This document shows, in pieces, positions 60,597 through 64,000 of a DNA stretch of 64,000 nt. The translations under genes were made by a program, and so were the position numbers. Source of the DNA: Methanoculleus sp. (lineage in GTDB: Archaea; Halobacteriota; Methanomicrobia; Methanomicrobiales; Methanoculleaceae); assembly GCF_020696975.1 (NCBI RefSeq), contig NZ_JAJGBK010000032.1, forward strand, positions 1 to 64,000, written 5' to 3'. The notes below the pieces were generated by a model. It made no database searches. It had not been told where the DNA came from and was given only the letters and a program-made list of their open reading frames with translations. Every line of letters begins with the position of its first letter. Positions within the stretch are counted from its first letter, which is position 1.

Positions 60597-62255
60597 ATGC
60601 GAATAACAGCATTTATTACCGCCCTGTTCATCATCGTCGCGGTGCTCGGGACAGGCTGCACGGAAGAGAACCAACTTCCTCCGGGGGATACGGGGGAGTC
60701 GGTTCTTCAGGAAGCCGTCGCCGGGATAAACGGCGAACTGGAGGCGGTAAGCACCTCAGCAGGCGAGAGTGCCCGGGTGCTCGGCGAGGCCGGACTCACA
60801 AGCGCCGCAGGAAAGGAGGCAGTGCGGCAGGCGATGCTGAACCACCCCTATACGGAGTCGACCCTGGTGGTGACGAAAGACGGTATCGTGGCCATGACCG
60901 TGCCCGATAACTACGCTGACGCGGTGAACAGCAATATCTCGTCCCACCTGGAGACCGGGCGGGCGGTTCGGGAGCAGGTGCCGCTCGTAAGCGAGGTCTT
61001 CCCTCTGCGAGAGGGATACGCCGGGGTTGCCCAGAGTTATCCGGTCTTCGGGAAGGGTGGGGAGTACCTCGGGTTCGTGAGTTTCGCCTACCGCCCCGAC
61101 GCCTTCATCGGCCGGGTGGTCGCGCCACTGACGAACGGCACCCCGTACGATATCTGGGTGACGCAGACCGACGGTATGGTGATCTACGACACGACTCCCG
61201 AAGAGATCGGGAAGAACCTCTTCTCGGACCCGGCCTACCAGTCTCCGGGGCTCCAGGAGGCGTTCTCCCGCATTGTGACCGAACCTTCCGGGTCCGTGGA
61301 GTATACGTTCTGGGACCGGAACTGGGAGCGGAACGTGACCAAAGAGGCGATCTGGGATACCGCCGGCATCGACGGCGCTGCATGGCGGGTCATCGTCACG
61401 CGGAATCTCGACGCCGGGGAGCAACAGGTCGCACCGGCAGGCGGTCGGCCGCCGGCGGCGGACGCAGCCGAAGAGATGAAGGCCTTCGTCGCCAAAGCGG
61501 CCGCGTATGCCCGGGAGCACGGGCGCACTGACGCGCTCACCGCATTCAACGACCCGGACGGCGAGTTCGTCAGAGACGAACTCTACATATTCGCCTACGA
61601 CATGAACGGCACCGTCCTCGCCCTTCCCTTCCAGCAGGCGTTCATCGGGACGGACCGGAGCGGCGTGCACGACTCAGGCGGCGTGGCCTACATCGCCGGC
61701 ATGAGCAGGCTGGCAGCGGAAGGAGGCGGCAGCATCTACTATCTCTACCCGAACCCGGCAAGGGGGTATGCCGAGGAACTTAAACTCGGCTACGTCCTCC
61801 CCGTCGACGGGACCTGGTTCGTCGGTTCGGGTATCTACATCCCCGACGTTGCGACCACGTTCAATGTGAGCACCAGGGAGACGCTCGGGCAGCGGGTGAA
61901 GGCTGCGCGGGACTTTGCGCAGGAGCAAGGAAGGGAAGCGGCGTGCGCAGCATTCAACGACCTCTCCGGTGACTTTGCCAACGGCGGGGAGTATATCTTT
62001 GCCTACGGGAACGACGGGACGACGCTTGCCCTCCCCTACCAGCCAGAATATATCGGGAAAAACCGCTTCGACCTCGAAGACCGGTACGGTATCAGGGTGA
62101 TCCTGCTCGAGATCGCCGCCGCAGAGAGAGGGGGCGGGTTCGTGTATATCACCTACTATAACCCGGACACCGGGCTTGACGAGCTCAAGCTTTGCTACGT
62201 CGCTCCGGTGGACGATGAGTGGTTCGTCGGCTCCGGCGTATATGCCGGAGCGTAA
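60597..62255 (+). CDS. Cache-domain lipoprotein without signalling domain
   Basis: 552 residues. The signal ends in a lipobox (VLGTGC, Cys near residue 21). A dCache-like domain (about 30-280, YTESTLVVTKDGIVAMTVPD, GYAGVAQSYPVFGKGGEYLG, DGMVIYDTTPEEIGKN) is followed by two sCache-like repeats, each starting AAAYAREHG/AARDFAQEQG and ending LKLGYVLPVDGTWFVGSGIY or its counterpart. No transmembrane transducer or methyl-accepting domain follows, so it probably binds a small ligand outside the cell for another protein. TATA at 60563 near the ATG suggests a leaderless mRNA. Confidence 0.85.
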   Translation: MRITAFITALFIIVAVLGTGCTEENQLPPGDTGESVLQEAVAGINGELEAVSTSAGESARVLGEAGLTSAAGKEAVRQAMLNHPYTESTLVVTKDGIVAMTVPDNYADAVNSNISSHLETGRAVREQVPLVSEVFPLREGYAGVAQSYPVFGKGGEYLGFVSFAYRPDAFIGRVVAPLTNGTPYDIWVTQTDGMVIYDTTPEEIGKNLFSDPAYQSPGLQEAFSRIVTEPSGSVEYTFWDRNWERNVTKEAIWDTAGIDGAAWRVIVTRNLDAGEQQVAPAGGRPPAADAAEEMKAFVAKAAAYAREHGRTDALTAFNDPDGEFVRDELYIFAYDMNGTVLALPFQQAFIGTDRSGVHDSGGVAYIAGMSRLAAEGGGSIYYLYPNPARGYAEELKLGYVLPVDGTWFVGSGIYIPDVATTFNVSTRETLGQRVKAARDFAQEQGREAACAAFNDLSGDFANGGEYIFAYGNDGTTLALPYQPEYIGKNRFDLEDRYGIRVILLEIAAAERGGGFVYITYYNPDTGLDELKLCYVAPVDDEWFVGSGVYAGA

Positions 62256-62274
62256 CCCGGATCACCTTTTTTTT
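62231..62274 (+). terminator. Hairpin plus oligo-T terminator
   Basis: Perfect 7-bp inverted repeat CTCCGGC-GTATAT-GCCGGAG at the end of the Cache gene, followed by eight T residues at 62267-62274. Confidence 0.6.
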
Positions 62275-62425
62275 GCTCGAGAAGAACTCCCGTCGGGGAT
62301 CGCACCCCGCCTGTTTCCACCATCTGACCCCGAACCGGCCAAAGGATCCGGGCCCGACCCGGTACCTCGCTATCGACCTCGGGCTCAACGGCGTTGTGAC
62401 GATGGTTGAACCAGGGCGCGATAGT

Positions 62426-63163
62426 TCACCAGAACCCGGGCACCAGAACGAAGAACGCCCAGCCCATGTACTCGCGGCCGTAGCCGAAGTACTCGTCCTG
62501 GATGCGGTGGAGGTAGTCGATCACGAAGTCGCGGTCGGGGTGGTCAGGGTTCTCCCTGAGCCACGAGAGGACCGCCTGCCAGATCCCCGACTCGTAGCCG
62601 TCCCAGTCGTCCTGGTTCGACCGGATGACGGCGGCGATATCAAACCCGGCCTCCCGGGCGGTTTCAAGGATCTCGTACTCGGTCAGGACGTCGGGCCACT
62701 CCCGGGCGAACTCGGGCGGGGTGCGGTCGGACCGCCAGCAGCGGTCGCCGATGACGATCGTCCCCTCGTCATGGACAAGACTGAGGAGGGAATCAAGCGT
62801 CGCCGCAAACCCGCCCCGGATGTGGGACGCGCCGACCGATGCGGCGCAGTCGAACGGCTCGTCGGGGACGTAGTCACGGGCGTCCATGCACCGGACGGCG
62901 AGCCTGCCGGCAAGCCCCGCCGCCCGGAACGTCTCCTCCGCCCGGGTGCAGGCGTCCTCCCGGGCCTCGATACCGAGGCCGGATATCCCGTACTCGCGCC
63001 CCCAGAGTTCGAGGATCGTCCCGTTCCCGGACCCGACCTCGACGACACGATATCCCTCCCGGAGCCCGGCGGCCCTCCCCGCGGCGAGCACCTTCTCCGG
63101 TGTCGTGGGGTTCATGATCGCGAGCCCTCCCTGGGTTATGCTGACAAGTTCGTTCTGTTCCAT
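62426..63163 (-). CDS. Class I SAM-dependent methyltransferase
   Basis: 245 residues from ATG 63163 (MEQNELVSITQGG). Motif I is YRVVEVGSGNGTILELWGRE; motif II/III regions are LGIEAREDAC and CMDARDYVPDEPFDCAASVG. The C-terminal half is alpha-helical. The fold resembles small-molecule or ubiquinone-type methyltransferases; the substrate is unknown. The open frame extends further upstream, but no better start is present. Confidence 0.8.
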   Translation of the reverse strand: MEQNELVSITQGGLAIMNPTTPEKVLAAGRAAGLREGYRVVEVGSGNGTILELWGREYGISGLGIEAREDACTRAEETFRAAGLAGRLAVRCMDARDYVPDEPFDCAASVGASHIRGGFAATLDSLLSLVHDEGTIVIGDRCWRSDRTPPEFAREWPDVLTEYEILETAREAGFDIAAVIRSNQDDWDGYESGIWQAVLSWLRENPDHPDRDFVIDYLHRIQDEYFGYGREYMGWAFFVLVPGFW

Positions 63164-63317
63164 GCTCCGTGGTCCTCCTGACGGTTGCGTACATGGTGCA
63201 TCTTCAGCCCATATAATCCGTGTAGCATCGCCGGGCAGGGGAGTTCGTGGGCTCTGAAGCACCTGGAAGTGGGAGCGTATGGGAAACTACAAATAGCGCC
63301 GTAAAAGAAGGATCTGT

Positions 63318-63968
63318 ATGCAAGGGCGCCATATCCTGCTCCTGATCTTCCTTGCGGCCGCCGTCGTCATCGCCGGCTGCACGGCGCCGGAGAATACTGC
63401 TCCAGACAGCCAGCCACCTTCCCCCACCCCATCCTCGGCGCCGGTCGAGGCGGTGGGAGCGGGCCAGCCGGCCCCCACACCGGCCGTGCCCGCCCGGGCC
63501 GGCGGGGCACCCCAGAGCGTGGAGTTCGTCGACCCGGCAACCTACCACATCCCGAGCCCGACGCCCACAATCGCGATGACGAAACAGCCAAACGACCTCC
63601 GCGTCCTCGAAGGTATGAGCACGTATGCGGTGGTGACCAGTGAGAAACTCTCTCCTGCGCCCCGGGATTTCGCCACCGAGGCCTACCACATCCCCTTCCC
63701 CTACTGGGCGGTCAACGTGAGCGCGGTGCCGATAGGCGATTTTCCTCTGATCACGGTGGAGATCCGCGATCCAAAGGACCCGAACCGGGTCATCGAGACG
63801 ATCCGCTACTCAAGAAACGAGTTTCCGACATCGGACAGGAAATTCAACGAGAAAGACCAGCGGTTCCTCATCAAAGAGGGGTACAGGGACTACTGCTTTG
63901 TCGTCCATACAGAGTCGATACGATCGTTTAAGATCACCGTCTACGTCCCGACAAAGTACCTTGTCTAG
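63318..63968 (+). CDS. Small surface lipoprotein
   Basis: 216 residues. Lipobox VIAGC near residue 20, then a Pro/Ala-rich linker to about residue 75. A beta-rich domain follows (YHIPFPYWAVNVSAVPIGDF, RYSRNEFPTSDRKFNEKDQR) and ends FKITVYVPTKYLV. Family not recognised; probably exported and lipid-anchored. Confidence 0.7.
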   Translation: MQGRHILLLIFLAAAVVIAGCTAPENTAPDSQPPSPTPSSAPVEAVGAGQPAPTPAVPARAGGAPQSVEFVDPATYHIPSPTPTIAMTKQPNDLRVLEGMSTYAVVTSEKLSPAPRDFATEAYHIPFPYWAVNVSAVPIGDFPLITVEIRDPKDPNRVIETIRYSRNEFPTSDRKFNEKDQRFLIKEGYRDYCFVVHTESIRSFKITVYVPTKYLV

Positions 63969-64000
63969 GCGGGAGGGACCTCCCCCACTTCCTCTGCGAC

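Overview
The window looks like chromosomal DNA from a methanogenic archaeon of the Methanomicrobiales, probably Methanoculleus or a close relative. The evidence is high GC, AT-rich TATA boxes in otherwise GC-rich intergenic DNA, an archaeal SRP (7S) RNA, aEF-1beta, Tsr3, a LonC-type protease, UbiA prenyltransferases, an MfnE-type kinase, MinD/NifX-type Fe-S proteins, and many exported proteins with Thr/Pro-rich stalks and a C-terminal membrane anchor. The genus is an inference from gene content. No alignment was run.

Layout. 0-12 kb: surface and membrane proteins (DUF1616, two stalked S-layer-like proteins, two UbiA enzymes, a DUF7282 protein, a PQQ-type sugar dehydrogenase fused to a cupredoxin, a YYY-domain membrane protein). 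12-21.5 kb: redox and Fe-S functions (sulfite reductase-like protein; a tight MinD-MinD-NifX operon plus a second NifX protein; LonC; cysteine desulfurase; phosphohexomutase). 21.5-24.7 kb: a small accessory island that starts at a tRNA(CAT). It holds two decaying MNT/HEPN modules, DUF134 and DUF5320 genes, and an unusual array of tRNA 5'-half-like repeats. 24.7-33.4 kb: SulP and AI-2E family transporters, DUF1269, SpoIIAA-like paralogues, PHP and cardiolipin-synthase-like proteins, a methyltransferase. 33.4-35.8 kb: SRP RNA, malate dehydrogenase, aEF-1beta with a zinc-finger partner, MfnE-like kinase. 35.8-45 kb: exported PLD protein, two HTH regulators, cytosine permease, glutaredoxin plus FTR-rubredoxin, an MBL-fold/kinase-like fusion, a DASS transporter. 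45-55 kb: surface proteins, STAS-HEAT pair, a triple-repeat lipoprotein, LemA-DUF2207, an HTH-PAS regulator, and a compact Rsb-like partner-switching operon (STAS, 5TM-SpoIIE phosphatase, RsbW-like kinase). 55-64 kb: Tsr3, a 618-residue unknown coupled to a LarC-like protein, DUF72, a Cache lipoprotein, a methyltransferase and a small lipoprotein.

Best leads: (i) the ~134-bp-period array of tRNA-half-like elements at 24.27-24.60 kb; (ii) a near-identical palindromic motif upstream of the NifX-type gene (16.46 kb) and of DUF5320-DUF134 (23.23 kb), suggesting one Fe-S-related regulon; (iii) the unknown-LarC operon; (iv) the sigma-less partner-switching module; (v) the repeated loss of the HEPN toxin next to MNT genes. 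Two single-base frameshifts lie in homopolymer tracts and could be real decay or sequence error.
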